Shown here: positions 10,801 through 21,902 of the stretch, one piece after another
Layout: the number at the start of each line of letters is the position of its first letter
How positions within the stretch are numbered: position 1 is the stretch's first letter
Assembly: GCF_000740895.1 (NCBI RefSeq)
Contig: NC_025263.1
Coordinates: 1,798,001-1,862,000 of the forward strand
DNA length: 64,000 bases
Direction of reading: 5' to 3'
DNA from: Theileria orientalis strain Shintoku
Taxonomy: Eukaryota; Apicomplexa; Aconoidasida; Piroplasmida; Theileriidae
The notes under the pieces: model-generated
What the model saw: only the letters and a program-made list of their open reading frames with translations
What the model was told of the DNA's origin: nothing
Databases searched by the model: none
Program-made: the position numbers and the translations under genes

Positions 10801-12548
10801 CGAAGTATGACATGGATAACTTGGAAAACACCCTTAATAGCCCGGACAAGGAGGTGATGAAGCCAGTGAAGGGGAGTACGACGGAAAAAATGACATATAA
10901 AATATTTCAACTGAGGAGAATATGTAATCACCCACTACTGGTAAGAGGACTGTACTACACGGAAGAGCAGATAGAAGAAATAGCAAAAATAGTAGTAAAA
11001 GCACAATCAGTACTTGCATCAAAAGATAAAAATAAGGGAAAAGAAAAAGATAAGGGACAAGGACAATCAAAAGGAAAACAGTCAGATAAGAATAAGAGTA
11101 GTCAGAAGGAGAAAAGTGATGAAAAAAAAAGAAACAAGGAACAGGAGTTGGAAAAAATGAAACAATATTTGTTATCGCTGTCAGATTTTGAAATATATAA
11201 TGTTTATCTGTCAAACGTAGGTAGATCAAATACAGATTCGGATCTGGGATCATCAGAGGAGCAAGAAACAGAGCAAGGTGCTAAAGTGGATGTAAAGTCG
11301 GAGGTGAAGGCCTTAGAAGCACCCAGAAAGAAGAAAGAAGTCAAAATGGGATCGAGGAGTGGCAGTAGTACCTGTAGTGGAGGGGATAGCGATGTCGCTA
11401 AGGGAGGTGGTAGTGATAGTGGTAATGGTAGTGGCATTAATACTGGCAATAAAACTGGTAGTGGTGATAACGTTTGCACTAATCAGGGTGGAGGTATTGG
11501 CAACAAGAGTACTAATAATACTGGTATTGGTAACGGTATTGGTAATGGTATTGGTAACGGTAATGGTAACGGTAATGGTAATGGTAATGGTAATGGTAGT
11601 AAGAGTGGTGGTAGTGGCAGCACTAATGCCAATGCTGCCATTAACAAAGGTGCCACCAGAGATCACAGTGATCAGTCGAGTTCAAGCTCACTGAGTCTGA
11701 GCATTGGGAACCAGTGGGAGAAAAACGAGTACCTGATAGAAGAGCACCTCTTCTTCGAAAGCGCAAAGATAAATAAGATGTTCGACCTGCTGACGCTGAT
11801 ACTTAGCAGGAACGAAAACGCGCTGATATTCTCCCAGTTCACAAGCTACCTGGACATCATAGAAAAGTGCTTCGAGCTCAGAGGAATATTCAACTATTTG
11901 CGGCTGGATGGGTCGCTGAACGTGAAGCAGAAGGAGGAAATCCTGAAGTTGTTTAGTTCAACGAGCAGAGGATCGAAGGAAGATGCAGGATTGAAGAAAA
12001 AGGCTCTAGGGAGTGAGTACATGGCAACAGGAAGTGAGGACAAGGCTCTAAGAAGTGAAAAGGCAACAGGAAGTGAGGGCGAGGCTCTAGAGAGTGAGGA
12101 AAAAGCTTTAATAAGTGAAAAGTCAACAAGAACTGAACAGGTAACAAAAAGTGAAGAGGTGGCAGTTTTACATGGTAGCACGGGTGCCAGCGAGAGTTTA
12201 ACAAAGGAAGAGGCAACAGTCACAGAAGCACTTGGGATTAGCACCAGTAGATCCACGGAGTCAACGAGCAGGGCACGGACGAGAGTAGATACGGGCTACA
12301 GAATCATGCTCATAAGCACGAAAGTGGGAGGAATAGGACTAAACCTGACGAAAGCAAACAACGTTATACTGATGGACCAGAGCTGGAACCCGCACAACGA
12401 TCTTCAGGCGGAAGACAGAGCACACAGAATAGGCCAGGACAAAACAGTAAACATATACAAGCTATTCACAAAAAACACAATAGAGGAACACGTTATCTTC
12501 AAGTCAACAAACAAACTGTACCTAAACCAGCTGTTCAACGAAGCATAG
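7824..12548 (+). CDS. SNF2-family ATPase, Fun30/SMARCAD1-like chromatin remodeller, 1303 aa
   Basis: Six exons (7824-7935, 8050-8324, 8461-8676, 8746-9472, 9721-10521, 10768-12548) give 1304 codons in phase. Helicase motifs appear in order: DEMGLGKT split by intron 3 (motif I, about residue 196-203), IIIVPLSVMNNW (Ia), VIDEAHSIKN (II, DEAH about 414), LLLTGTPIQN split by intron 4 (III), LIFSQFTSYLDI (IV), STKVGGIGLNL (V) and QAEDRAHRIGQ (VI, near 1260). The stretches around NHPLLVRG and LSDFEIYNVYL resemble Fun30/SMARCAD1 proteins, which slide or evict nucleosomes. That subfamily call is less sure than SNF2 itself. Long simple-sequence inserts interrupt the catalytic core: about residues 210-330, a Ser/Thr/Asn block in exon 5, a Lys block then Gly/Asn blocks in exon 6, and a Ser/Glu block before motif V. 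Confidence 0.92.
8959..9050 (+). repeat. In-frame tandem repeat, Ala-Leu-Asn units
   Basis: About seven copies of a 12-bp unit (GCCCTGAATACA and close variants) encode A-L-N-T/A-S-L-N runs. They lie inside the insert between helicase motifs I and Ia of the SNF2 protein. The repeat length is a multiple of three, so frame is kept in every copy. Confidence 0.85.
9473..9720 (+). repeat. Shared intron sequence, copy D (SNF2 intron 4)
   Basis: This intron begins GTGAGT, passes through a run of TACTGGTAC-type repeats near 9535-9600, and ends in the shared 3' module. Positions 9673-9720 are identical to the 3' end of CCT3 intron 3. The preceding CTAGTTGACTAGTGTT also resembles copies A and C. Confidence 0.85.
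11374..11424 (+). repeat. Shared coding block 1, short copy in the SNF2 gene
   Basis: These 51 bases are identical to parts of 39047-39131 in the Rab escort gene and 55465-55549 in the RING-PHD gene. All three are read in the same frame, giving SGGDSDVAKGGGSDSG. The block contains the 14-nt palindrome TAGCGATGTCGCTA. Confidence 0.9.
11515..11605 (+). repeat. GGTAAT microsatellite coding Gly-Asn
   Basis: A run of GGTAAT/GGTATT hexamers within exon 6 of the SNF2 gene encodes alternating Gly-Asn and Gly-Ile. It lies between the two RecA-like lobes. Repeat-length change would keep frame. Confidence 0.9.
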
Positions 12549-12741
12549 ACAGGGAAGACTGTAAATCGACAGTAATAATGGAGTTGTATAACTGATACTG
12601 TAACCACAATTAATGGATTGGTACACTAATATTGTGTAAATTGAATAGTACGTGGTAGTTGCATGGAGATGTGGAGTGGGAGTAGTGAGTGTTAAATACT
12701 GAGTAGTGGTAGCTGCAGAGTAAAAATGCAATAACAGATAA

Positions 12742-14774
12742 CTAGTATACCAAAACATCGCCGTTGACGCTCCTGCCAGTCCTCAGTTTCTTAGAACTGC
12801 CAGTCCTGGGGACGAAGGACCTCCTGCCGCGTTCAACCAAGTGTCTGCGGTTCTCAGAAGGGTTGAACAGGTACATAGCAATAACAGTCCTTCCGTATTT
12901 TTTATTCTTGACACCAAAAAGCTTATCGTTTATGACCTAAAGAGAACATGGCAGTGGTAAATAAGAAATAGAAACAGTTACTGGTAAAATATAAATGTGA
13001 TAACTACGGTTAGTGTGCACTACGAGGTGTTAACGTTAGTATGGTATAGTAGGAATGATAGGTGGATACGTGAGGTAGAAACGAGAGTTCCTTTGGATAT
13101 TCAACAACCACAATTGCGTTATCGTTCAATATTTTACATTCGCTTATGTACTGAAGAATTTATTAATAAATGCATGTGTAATGGTAGCAGTGGTAGTGAT
13201 AGTAAATCTATTTAAGATAAAGTATATAACAGTGTGTGAATTTAACTGAGGGTGAAGTAAGAACCTGCAACAAGTCCGAGTATATTACCTCCTCGTAGGG
13301 AGGAGCAACAAACATCAAATCAAATTTCTCATTAATATTGTACAAATAGGGTGAGTTTATAAGTTCCTACAAACAGTTGTTAGCATTACAAGTGGGCATA
13401 TACAAGATTAGCAGCTAGCAAATAAACAATATACACTTGGAAAGCAAGTTATGTAGATAGGCTAGTTAACAATTGAGCAGATAATTGGACGAGTCACTAA
13501 GTAACTGAATTAAATAAGTGGGTGAACAAACAATTGAATCTGATCTTATTATCCGACACTTATCTTGAAAACCACACTTGATGGTGTTTAAGTTAACAGC
13601 CTAAACAAGGATTAGTATCCATAAGTTAATAATTCAACTAAAATAAGGCAAAAAATTGATAATCAACATTTGTTATGAAAAAATAAATAAAAATAAAAAG
13701 GAATAGTTGATATAATAAACAAACTTTGAGACACTTGAGTGAAATATCGACAAAAGTACATTTGTGAGAACCATAAGAAAGTGATTCTAATCCGAGAGAA
13801 CCAGTGCCACAGTACAAATCAATAACACTGAGAACAAATTAATGAAATGAGCAATAGTTAGTAACTGCTAGTGCTACTGATAATAGATAATGATTATTAA
13901 ATTGTATGTGTGTTAATACAAATTAATATAATTAACTGGGCTGATACTAACTTGGTGGTCTTGTCGATTGAAAAAAGACTCAAGCTCCTTAAGAAGTTGA
14001 ACACACTTATCTTAACCTGTTAGAATATTAACAACTGTTCATTTAATAGTAATAACAGCTACCTATACAATATACAATAGTAACTAATAACATGTGTAAC
14101 ACGGGGAAAACAGTAGATAGCGGCCGTGGACACAATAAAGAATAGGAGCTAGTGTATACTCTGGACATGACGGGCCTAACGTAGACCGGAGGTATGCACA
14201 ATTTGCGCCCTCGAATAGAGCCTCCACAAATCCTCAAGTTGGAGCAGAACTTGTACGAGCCGTCTCTGGTAACTCCCTGTTCTATGGACAAATTAGTGGT
14301 AATATAGTGGCAACTATTAACTGTTTAGCTGTTTATAGCTGTCATATAGTTACTTGTTAGTTATCTAAGTGGTATAATGCGTAAATTGTACACATATATG
14401 GTGTTACTTTTTGGGAACTGTTGTAATTTGTAGCGCGTTTTAATGTTTTTACTGATGCTTCTATCGATAATCAGCTTCTCGTCATATTTGAAGATTCTTT
14501 TAACCGGTTTTGATTCATGTTTAGCCTTATTCTGTTTGTTGAAACCGTCTCCCGTATCGTGGAGGGTATGTGTAAAAAATTCACTGTCATCGGATTCTTC
14601 AAAATAGCCATTCAATTCAAATGGTTTATAACCAATAATGCTATTTAATTTATTATTTTTATAAGAATTGAAAATATTAACTGGAGTGTGATTGTTAAAA
14701 CTGTTAACAGATGAAAACAAGTAACCTTCTGCTATAAAACGGCCAATAATACAGAAATAAAAAATAAAATACAT
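12742..14774 (-). CDS. rsmD: RsmD-type 16S rRNA guanine-N2 methyltransferase, probably apicoplast-targeted, 359 aa
   Basis: Eight exons on the minus strand (14408-14774, 14160-14281, 13952-14016, 13725-13827, 13532-13600, 13289-13366, 13070-13150, 12742-12936) give 360 codons in phase. The catalytic part follows the RsmD order: GGSIRGRKL, then RPVMSRV-KISVFNFL, the AdoMet motif IDLYCGTGSLGLESL, VDIS, and the target-base motif FDLMFVAPPYEE. VVVEYPKEL and a KYGRTVIAMY strand follow. Bacterial RsmD methylates G966 of 16S rRNA. The first ~20 residues (MYFIFYFCIIGRFIAEG) form a signal-peptide-like segment followed by an Asn/Lys-rich stretch of about 100 residues, the bipartite pattern of apicoplast import. 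The normal DPPY/NPPY is APPY here, a change worth noting. The C-terminal basic tail has no bacterial counterpart that I recognise. Confidence 0.87.
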
Positions 14775-15304
14775 CAACTATATAATCAAATAAGTGGAAA
14801 ATAAAGGAAAAGGTGTAAAATACAAAGTAATAAAAAAAATAAATTACACATTCCTCAGACCCAATTTAACTATAAGGTTTGTTTAAATACATTTATAATT
14901 AAAATATGATATATTATATGTTAGGTTTACCGCTAAAAACTATTATAGACAAAAAATTGTAGTTAAAATTGTTACAAAATATACGTAAATGATGTTAAAA
15001 TAATATGTTTACACCATTGAAATTACAGGTTATTTCTGACTAATATAAGTCCATAAGTTCATATTTACTCTATAAATAATATATAATTAATATTTAAATA
15101 CAATAGATCAATTTTTTAGCATTTTTATACGATTGAAACTTGTATATTAACCTAACAAAGTTGTTAGTGGTTCCACCTACTGTGAAATGACCTTAATTTA
15201 AGGTTAGGTTTTCAAAACCTTACATAAACCTTGATTTCGGTTTAAATCGTTACCATCTCTGTTCTAGAGATTATAACTACAATTTGTTATATAACAAATT
15301 CCTA
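14775..15304. other. AT-rich spacer between RsmD and the SVSP block
   Basis: No gene is seen. A perfect palindrome with a one-base centre (AGGTTTT-C-AAAACCT) lies at 15206-15220, about 85 bp past the stop of the first SVSP gene (read on the minus strand). It could form a hairpin in that gene's 3' UTR. Confidence 0.5.
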
Positions 15305-16144
15305 TTAATTTCCCGTTTTCTTTGGATCACTGCTCTTGGCCAGATTCTCCTTGGATATGTCTTTATTTACTTTCCCGTACTTATTCCACTCTCCGGATTT
15401 TTTAGAATAAACTTCTGTGAGGCCATCAAAATAAATAAATATGATTTGCTCTTCAATCGACATGCCTTTAGGGTACATGGCATTAAATTTAGAGGTATCA
15501 GTTTCGGAGGGATTAGATTTGGACGTATCAGGTGTTGTAGAACCATATTTCCATAAATCTTTACCTTCAATCTGAATTAAACTACAATTAGTATTATCTT
15601 TGAAAGTGTATATATGTTCGTCAACGTCAAATTTGTGTTCATACTCACTGGTAGTAAGTTCTATAGTCTTGGTGTTATCGTTAGGATCAGCTTTGAAAAG
15701 TTTAATATGATTGTGGTATTCCTCAAATTTTGATTCTTCAGAACTATTTTGAGGTGATTTTGTCTGAAGATCGTTAGGTTGATTGGCTGGATTTCCTCCA
15801 CCAGATGTTGGACTTGTACCAGTACCTTCATTAGCTGGTGGAGTGGTAACTGGTGATCCAGCTCCGCCTTGAGTACCAGTTCTAGCAGCTTGAGCGCTAC
15901 CAGATGTTAGACTAGCTCCACCCGCGGGTTGACTACTAGCAGATTGACCACTGGGTTGGTGGGAGCCGGTCCTGGCAGCTGGAGTAGATTGTTGTTGAGT
16001 ACCACTCTTAGGTGTAGCTGTTCCACCTGTACCGGATTTACGAGTAGATGATGATCCACGGGATTCCACTAGATTCCGTCCACTGAACAACAAGAATATA
16101 AAGAGTCGATACGAAACAGTATTGACCGCTCTAAATATATTCAT
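15305..16144 (-). CDS. SVSP-like secreted protein with one FAINT-type unit, 279 aa
   Basis: This is a single-exon gene. It has an N-terminal signal segment (about residues 8-20, FLLFSG region) followed by RNLVES, a motif also seen at the same place in the 865-aa paralogue. Residues ~30-145 are rich in Ser, Thr, Pro, Gln and Gly. Residues ~150-265 form one FAINT-like unit with KTIELTTSEYEHKF, a Cys-containing strand, a central LWKYGS Trp motif and a final Trp near 265. Theileria SVSP proteins are known to be secreted by the parasite and their family members differ widely in sequence. Membership here rests on architecture only. The upstream spacer has an inverted repeat (16152-16160 with 16198-16206). 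Confidence 0.82.
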   Translation of the reverse strand: MNIFRAVNTVSYRLFIFLLFSGRNLVESRGSSSTRKSGTGGTATPKSGTQQQSTPAARTGSHQPSGQSASSQPAGGASLTSGSAQAARTGTQGGAGSPVTTPPANEGTGTSPTSGGGNPANQPNDLQTKSPQNSSEESKFEEYHNHIKLFKADPNDNTKTIELTTSEYEHKFDVDEHIYTFKDNTNCSLIQIEGKDLWKYGSTTPDTSKSNPSETDTSKFNAMYPKGMSIEEQIIFIYFDGLTEVYSKKSGEWNKYGKVNKDISKENLAKSSDPKKTGN

Positions 16145-17022
16145 TCAGTTAGATGTGTAACAGATAGTTAACGTCTGGTCGAGTAATCAACTATTCTTTA
16201 CACATCAACTACAAAGTTCCGACTTTTACAGAACTAGTTGTTCGATGGCCTTAGGATTATTCTGAGTGACAGTCAGATAGATTCCATGGTTCCAGAAGGG
16301 ATGCACTGCGTATCCAGGCCATATCCAGCCAGGTTTAAGAAAAAAAGATAGCCATGGGGCAGGGTGCTAACGAATTAATAATTCTTAATGGAAATAAATA
16401 AAATAAAACCTAAATAAATAGAGCGATCCGAAGAGCTCTTCGTGTTTTAGCAGAAATTTGTGGCAGTTTCACACACATTCGAGAGAATAAGTGAATAAAT
16501 TAAGTAGATCTAAATATTCTGTAACTAGTGTGTACCTGTGTTTTTGACGATTAATAAACCTTTGAGTGAGTTAAAGGTATCTGCGATTAAATCTCGGGGT
16601 GTTGAAATTTATGTTACGACAGTTGTATTGTTGACTGGCAATATATTGCGATTAAATATCAATGTAATAGTTAAGGAGATGAATATAGTGAGTTTATGAC
16701 ATTAAATTTATAAATGGTCATATCCCTTTAAACTTATTTATGAGTGTAAAATAAATTTAAAGAGCTGATGTGAGTTAGAGCCTTGAAATTCCAACCTATA
16801 TCTCGGTATTTCAAACTACATTAGATCAGTGGTACATAAAACTTAAAGTGTGTTAAGATTATGATACATGAAGAGTGAACAGTTATTAAAACAACGGCAA
16901 TTTTAAATCAGTGATAGTGTGTGATTAACACATCCCAAAACACTAAGCAATAAGAAACTGTAATACCATAATTCAGAACAAGCCCAATTTGTACCACTTG
17001 GTGTATAATCCTGTGACAACCT
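16145..17022. other. Intergenic spacer within the SVSP block, 0.9 kb
   Basis: No coding frame of note. It holds the 5' region of the 279-aa gene and the 3' region of the 655-aa gene. A 9-bp inverted repeat GATGTGTAA/TTACACATC lies close to the downstream start codon. Confidence 0.5.
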
Positions 17023-18990
17023 TTACTTAACTTCTCTCCATGACTTGCAACAACAGTTGTAAAGTCCGCAGGTCATCAAACCGCAGAAAAAGCCTTTACA
17101 GCCGTGGCAGCCATGACGTACACGAGCAAAAGTGACAATTTTCTCGTTATCCAAATGTATAGTTACCCTGTTATCGCCCTCAGTGACAACCTTACTTGAT
17201 AATGCTTCAGTGTCGGTTGTTTCCCAAAGATCATGATCACCTAACCTGACCTTATAAAACTTAAAACCTTCCTTGACAGTATATGTTTTATAGACTCCTG
17301 CTGTCCTGACAGTGTAGAAAAACGTTTCAAAATTGGAATAAACATTCAGGGCAAGAGCGTTTGGCTTGGTTGTATCGAACTCAGTCCAAGGGGCACTTTC
17401 ATCCTTGTAAAATCTTTTAACACAAGCGTCCAAAAATATGGAAAGCATAAACATTCCACGGTGTTCATAACCGTTCACGATGACCTTGTTTGCGTACTCT
17501 GCAGGTATGTCAGTTCTCCATAAAACATTCGCACCGTACTTGACAGCAGAAAACCTGTACAGGGATTTACCGATGTATGTCATGGTCTTGCTCTGTGAAT
17601 CAAAGTTGTATTCAAACTGATCTGTCTGGATTCTGTTATTTAAGTCGAGTTCATAAGGTTTCTTGTCAGCGGATTTAAGGGGAGGGGTTGAATGGACCTG
17701 GAAACTGGTATCAATAGTTGGAGGAAGGTCAGTAGAGTGTGGAGGATGTTCTTCTGAATGATCTTTCTGTTCGTCTCGAGCAGTCTCATTTTTTGGAACG
17801 GTCGTTTTAAATAGGTGTTCATAATCATAATGTGCAGTCTGTGGAGAATATTCATGCGACTGTGGGTCGGTTTTCAAGGAAGTATCTTGTGGAACTTGAA
17901 ATGGTTGCAGAGACGGTGGAGGCATTCCAAGCACTGCCCAGTCTGGGAATAGAACTCTGGACCTTGGGTTGCCGTCCTCATCATACCTCAAAATAACCCT
18001 GTCACCATATTTATTGTCTTTAGCGCGCCAAATGATTTGACCCTTCTGCAGTATTTCATTAATTAAAAAAGGCTCCCTAGCCTTGAGACTGTGTATTCCT
18101 GTTCTAGGGTCGTAGGTATACATGAGTTGATCTGTGCTTTCGAACCTGTCAATGTTTACTGTGATTAAAACTGAACTGCTCACCCCAGTTGATGGATATA
18201 GCTTCGGTCTCAACACGACCTTGTCCCCAACTGTTAAAAGCTCAAACTCCAGCACGTCCTGGCCGATAAGTGGTTGTGTAGGCCTAATGTGTGGGACGTT
18301 AACTCGGAACGATGAGGTTTGTTGGCTGGGCACGAAGTCTCGGTTGGTGTACAGAAAGCCGGGTGGGCGGTACTTTCCTGCGGTTCGACGAGGTGGGCCG
18401 GGGAAGTGCACATCTACTTTAGGTCTCCCGTTTATTTCTCTGTAAGTCACCATATTCGGGTATCCATCACCCTTGTACTGCCACAGCCTGTTGTGGCCGT
18501 GCCTCACATCAGAGAACAAGTACGGGGGTCGGGACCTAAAAACAATCAAGTCATTTTCGTATGATATCGTGTATCCTTCATTGCTAAAGTTTCTAGAGAT
18601 GTCCAGTGATATAAAATTCCCGTCGTATGAATCGTTTTCGTATGTTGAGTAACTTGATGAATGGTCGGACCTGAAGTGTGTCGGCCCGTATCCTCCGAAT
18701 TCGTAACTACTATAATTTCGAGGTCGTAGGCGAGGGTGAATTCGCGGAGGAGGTTCAGGAGGGATTTTTCCTCTGTTGGCTACGTGATACCTAGATCTTC
18801 TGTGGTGACGGTGTCCGTATCTGCCGCCGTAGTACCTGTTATTACTGTTGTTCTTGTTCTGAGCAGAGAGAAATTGATGGGTTTGCTCAGCGGCAGGTAC
18901 TCTGGAACTACTAATCTCGATGCAAGTGAATAGATCGAGTTTCCACAGAAGCACTAGTGCCAATGCTTCATACCATGACAACAGATTCAT
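17023..18990 (-). CDS. SVSP-like secreted protein with several FAINT-type units and Cys-rich tail, 655 aa
   Basis: Single exon. It opens with a signal segment (MNLLSWYEALALVLLWKLDLF region) and then an Arg/His/Tyr/Asn-rich stretch at residues ~45-100. At least four FAINT-like units follow at about 125-205, 245-355, 445-535 and 545-620. Each shows the pattern of an aromatic or charged start, a gap and a central Trp followed by a hydrophobic strand (LWQYKG, IIWRAKD, VLWRTD, DLWETTD). The last ~30 residues are Cys-rich (GCHGCKGFFCGLMTCG) and end in a basic stretch. Such a tail is not typical of the family members I know and might mediate lipid or metal attachment. No C-terminal membrane anchor is seen. 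Confidence 0.82.
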   Translation of the reverse strand: MNLLSWYEALALVLLWKLDLFTCIEISSSRVPAAEQTHQFLSAQNKNNSNNRYYGGRYGHRHHRRSRYHVANRGKIPPEPPPRIHPRLRPRNYSSYEFGGYGPTHFRSDHSSSYSTYENDSYDGNFISLDISRNFSNEGYTISYENDLIVFRSRPPYLFSDVRHGHNRLWQYKGDGYPNMVTYREINGRPKVDVHFPGPPRRTAGKYRPPGFLYTNRDFVPSQQTSSFRVNVPHIRPTQPLIGQDVLEFELLTVGDKVVLRPKLYPSTGVSSSVLITVNIDRFESTDQLMYTYDPRTGIHSLKAREPFLINEILQKGQIIWRAKDNKYGDRVILRYDEDGNPRSRVLFPDWAVLGMPPPSLQPFQVPQDTSLKTDPQSHEYSPQTAHYDYEHLFKTTVPKNETARDEQKDHSEEHPPHSTDLPPTIDTSFQVHSTPPLKSADKKPYELDLNNRIQTDQFEYNFDSQSKTMTYIGKSLYRFSAVKYGANVLWRTDIPAEYANKVIVNGYEHRGMFMLSIFLDACVKRFYKDESAPWTEFDTTKPNALALNVYSNFETFFYTVRTAGVYKTYTVKEGFKFYKVRLGDHDLWETTDTEALSSKVVTEGDNRVTIHLDNEKIVTFARVRHGCHGCKGFFCGLMTCGLYNCCCKSWREVK

Positions 18991-19989
18991 AATGAATCAC
19001 ATTTCACATTTATATGATACATAAATCTTCATTTGTACTAAGATTTTTGCGATATGGTCCCATTAGGGAGGCGGGGCTGGGAGAGTAGGAACCAGCGCCG
19101 GGAGCTACAAAAAAGTGTATACAAAATATTCAATGATTTACTTCCGTGAGATTCCAGCCATTATCCATCAGTAATTAAATAATAAGCCATACTGGTGCCA
19201 AATTTAGTGAATTTGTTGGCTTTGTTAGCACTCAATTCCTTATTTTAGATAGGTACGGATGGGGATCAGCGCACTTAAATAAAAATTAATAAATTCGATT
19301 TTATACAAATTAGTACATTATATTTGAATTCACACTGTATATAATAAATTAGTTATATATTTTAGGGCATTTTGTGCATATAATACCTTAAAATCTTTAC
19401 AAAATTATAAATTATTAGACAGTTTCTACTATTTCTCAAATATCTATATTCAAATTACATTACGTTAAAAATATTAAAACTACATTTAAAACACTTTATA
19501 TGTTACAATTATGTTACAAATTACATCCTTAAAGCCCATATATTGCAATTAAACCAGAGCCAGCACTAAAATTAGGACCCATTTAGCCGACTCGCCTACC
19601 GGGTTGGTTGCTCTCTCTATCAAGCCTTCATAAATTTTGAGAACATAAAAGGTGCCCTTATAATTCCCATTATGGCCTTTTTTATCCCCTACGAACCATA
19701 TCCCAACTGCGTGAATATCTTGTAGTTATTTATCCATGAAACAGGCATCTGATAGTCTCAGGAGTTAAAGTTACAGTGTTTTTATGCCACAATTTACTCA
19801 CAGTTAACTAAAGTGCAGTTAACACTTTTAAAAGTGGCTTTTGTTTCTCGGCTATTTATTGAACTCTTAGGCACTATTACTGAGCTTTATTAGATCATTA
19901 GGATTGTTTGGATCAGTTGTGAATAATAATATTTATATTCATCGCCATTATCGTCATATGTATGATATTCTGACATTTATATCCCTAAG
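18991..19989. other. Intergenic spacer within the SVSP block, 1.0 kb
   Basis: No gene is recognisable. It is AT-rich apart from a slightly GC-richer stretch near 19590-19700. An inverted repeat AAATCTT/AAGATTT lies at 19023-19046 near the start of the 655-aa gene. Confidence 0.45.
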
Positions 19990-21273
19990 CTAAGTGAATT
20001 CATCCCAGGGCATACCGACTCCTTCATTTTGATATTTTTTTATAACGCCTGCCTCATATACATAAATATAAGCTTTTCTGATGCCGTTAACTTCCCTTAC
20101 TTCTACTTTATGACCATGATCGCATAGTTCCTCTGATCTCCATATTACGTCACCTTTCTCATTTATGCTTTTAAAAAAGAAGCCATCTTTGGGTTCATAT
20201 ATTTTTGAAAAGCCGTTGTCCTGATAATCAATTTCTGCAGTGCTTTCCGTTCTACTAATATCAACATCGACCAACTGAAACTTAATTTCTATATCTTCAA
20301 TCTCGTCATCAATGTTAAATACTCTAACTGTTTTTATGCCCTTTCCGGTTGTTTTAACGGTTACTGTTTTGGAATATTTTCCATTCTTAGGCTCCCATAT
20401 GGTATTGCAACCGTCTATGATCTTGTTGAATATGTTGATGTTTGTAGCAATGAATTTAATAAACCCAGGATACACCCCAAATTTAATGCAGTCAGTGGTC
20501 TTTTTTTGTTTAATGTCAAGAGTAATTAGATTGTTTTCAAGCTCAAGATACTCGGGCTCAGGTTTAAACTCTATTATCTTCCATCTTCGATTGACTTGAG
20601 ATATAAAAGCCGATTTTTTGTACAATATGTGTATGGCATTTGCGTATTGATTCGGATTGGTGGTGCTCCATATCATCGACCTATTTTGTCTAAGTATTTT
20701 AAAAAAATGCCCTTCTTTAGGTGTAAAACTGTCCAAATTTTCCTCTCTAATAAAATTAAATAAATCTCCATTTATTATAGAACCAATATTGAGAACTATA
20801 CCTGTGTTATTTAAATTTGGAGGCTGTTTTAAAGATTCTATCTCGCTCTCTAAAAGTTCTTCCCGAAACCTCCATTTACTACGCCTGTAATATAAAACTA
20901 TCAAATCATTGCTAAAATTAATAGCTATTTCATCCGGCTCATAGAAGCTAACAGCACCTGGGTAAAAGCCTCCTTTTTTAACCTTCCACACGGTCGATCC
21001 TTGGGCCCTAACCTCAGTACACTTTACACCTTTTTTAAATATATAATGTGTTTCGTTTTCACCAACCCTTCTGAAGTTGTATTTGGTGGCATCATTGGGT
21101 CCAGTGCTACCCTCTGTAACAATTTCTAGACCTCTAGGCTCGCTTTGTAAAATTAAATCTGTTATTTCATTTTGGCCGCCTGGATATGTATTACCTACAC
21201 AAACAACTATATTTTGTTTATTTCGAGATAAGAAATAAAAAATTATAAAAATAAACTTAAAAGGTAGGTTCAT
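19990..21273 (-). CDS. Secreted FAINT-repeat protein, 427 aa
   Basis: Single exon with a clear signal peptide (LPFKFIFIIFYFLS). Unlike the neighbours it has almost no P/Q-rich spacer and is built nearly entirely of four FAINT-like units at about 45-150, 160-255, 260-335 and 340-425. Central Trp-containing strands are STVWKVKKG, SMIWSTTN, NTIWEPKNG and DVIWRSEE. The Ile/Asn/Lys-rich composition is more AT-driven than in the other four members. It probably acts outside the parasite plasma membrane, with ligand unknown. Confidence 0.82.
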   Translation of the reverse strand: MNLPFKFIFIIFYFLSRNKQNIVVCVGNTYPGGQNEITDLILQSEPRGLEIVTEGSTGPNDATKYNFRRVGENETHYIFKKGVKCTEVRAQGSTVWKVKKGGFYPGAVSFYEPDEIAINFSNDLIVLYYRRSKWRFREELLESEIESLKQPPNLNNTGIVLNIGSIINGDLFNFIREENLDSFTPKEGHFFKILRQNRSMIWSTTNPNQYANAIHILYKKSAFISQVNRRWKIIEFKPEPEYLELENNLITLDIKQKKTTDCIKFGVYPGFIKFIATNINIFNKIIDGCNTIWEPKNGKYSKTVTVKTTGKGIKTVRVFNIDDEIEDIEIKFQLVDVDISRTESTAEIDYQDNGFSKIYEPKDGFFFKSINEKGDVIWRSEELCDHGHKVEVREVNGIRKAYIYVYEAGVIKKYQNEGVGMPWDEFT

Positions 21274-21902
21274 ACATGATTAAATCATAAACATACTGGA
21301 AATCCATGTAAGATTCCATAACCATGGGGTTATTTATAACGGTATTTAATTAAACAAATACCATTATTTAATAAATGGCAATAAACTTACGAGAGTTATT
21401 TGGGATACAGATTCAGAGATGGATTCTGTAACATTTAGGCATAATAACAGCCAGATGTGTGAGTAATTTCAAGTTACACATTAGATCTATAAATTGGTCG
21501 GTGTGTGTTTTCACTTACACATTTTGCCCAAATTTGGATACAACAGTAGTTACAATTATTTAAACTTGATCCACCAGTTATATAATGGTTTAATGCCTAT
21601 ATTAATTAGCATACGACATTTACAACTATTCTTGTGCAATGATTCAACATAAATTGTAGCTATTTATGGTAATATGTAAAATACATTTTAATAAAATTAC
21701 CTAAAACTACATTTAAACCACGATACGTTATATGATTCCTCTTTTAATTTCCTTAGAAGCCTCCGTCTTCAGACGATAAACCAACATTAGGTGTGTCTTT
21801 AAACCATCATCCTCTACTAGGGTTGAAATGTTTCGAGGTGATATATTGTGTTGGTCAATAATCCACAAGGAATATATAATCTGGATGTTGTTAAGATGTA
21901 TG
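21274..21902. other. Intergenic spacer within the SVSP block, 0.6 kb
   Basis: No gene is seen. A 13-nt palindrome ATGATT-A-AATCAT lies at 21276-21288, immediately 5' of the 427-aa start codon. The rest is AT-rich. Confidence 0.45.
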
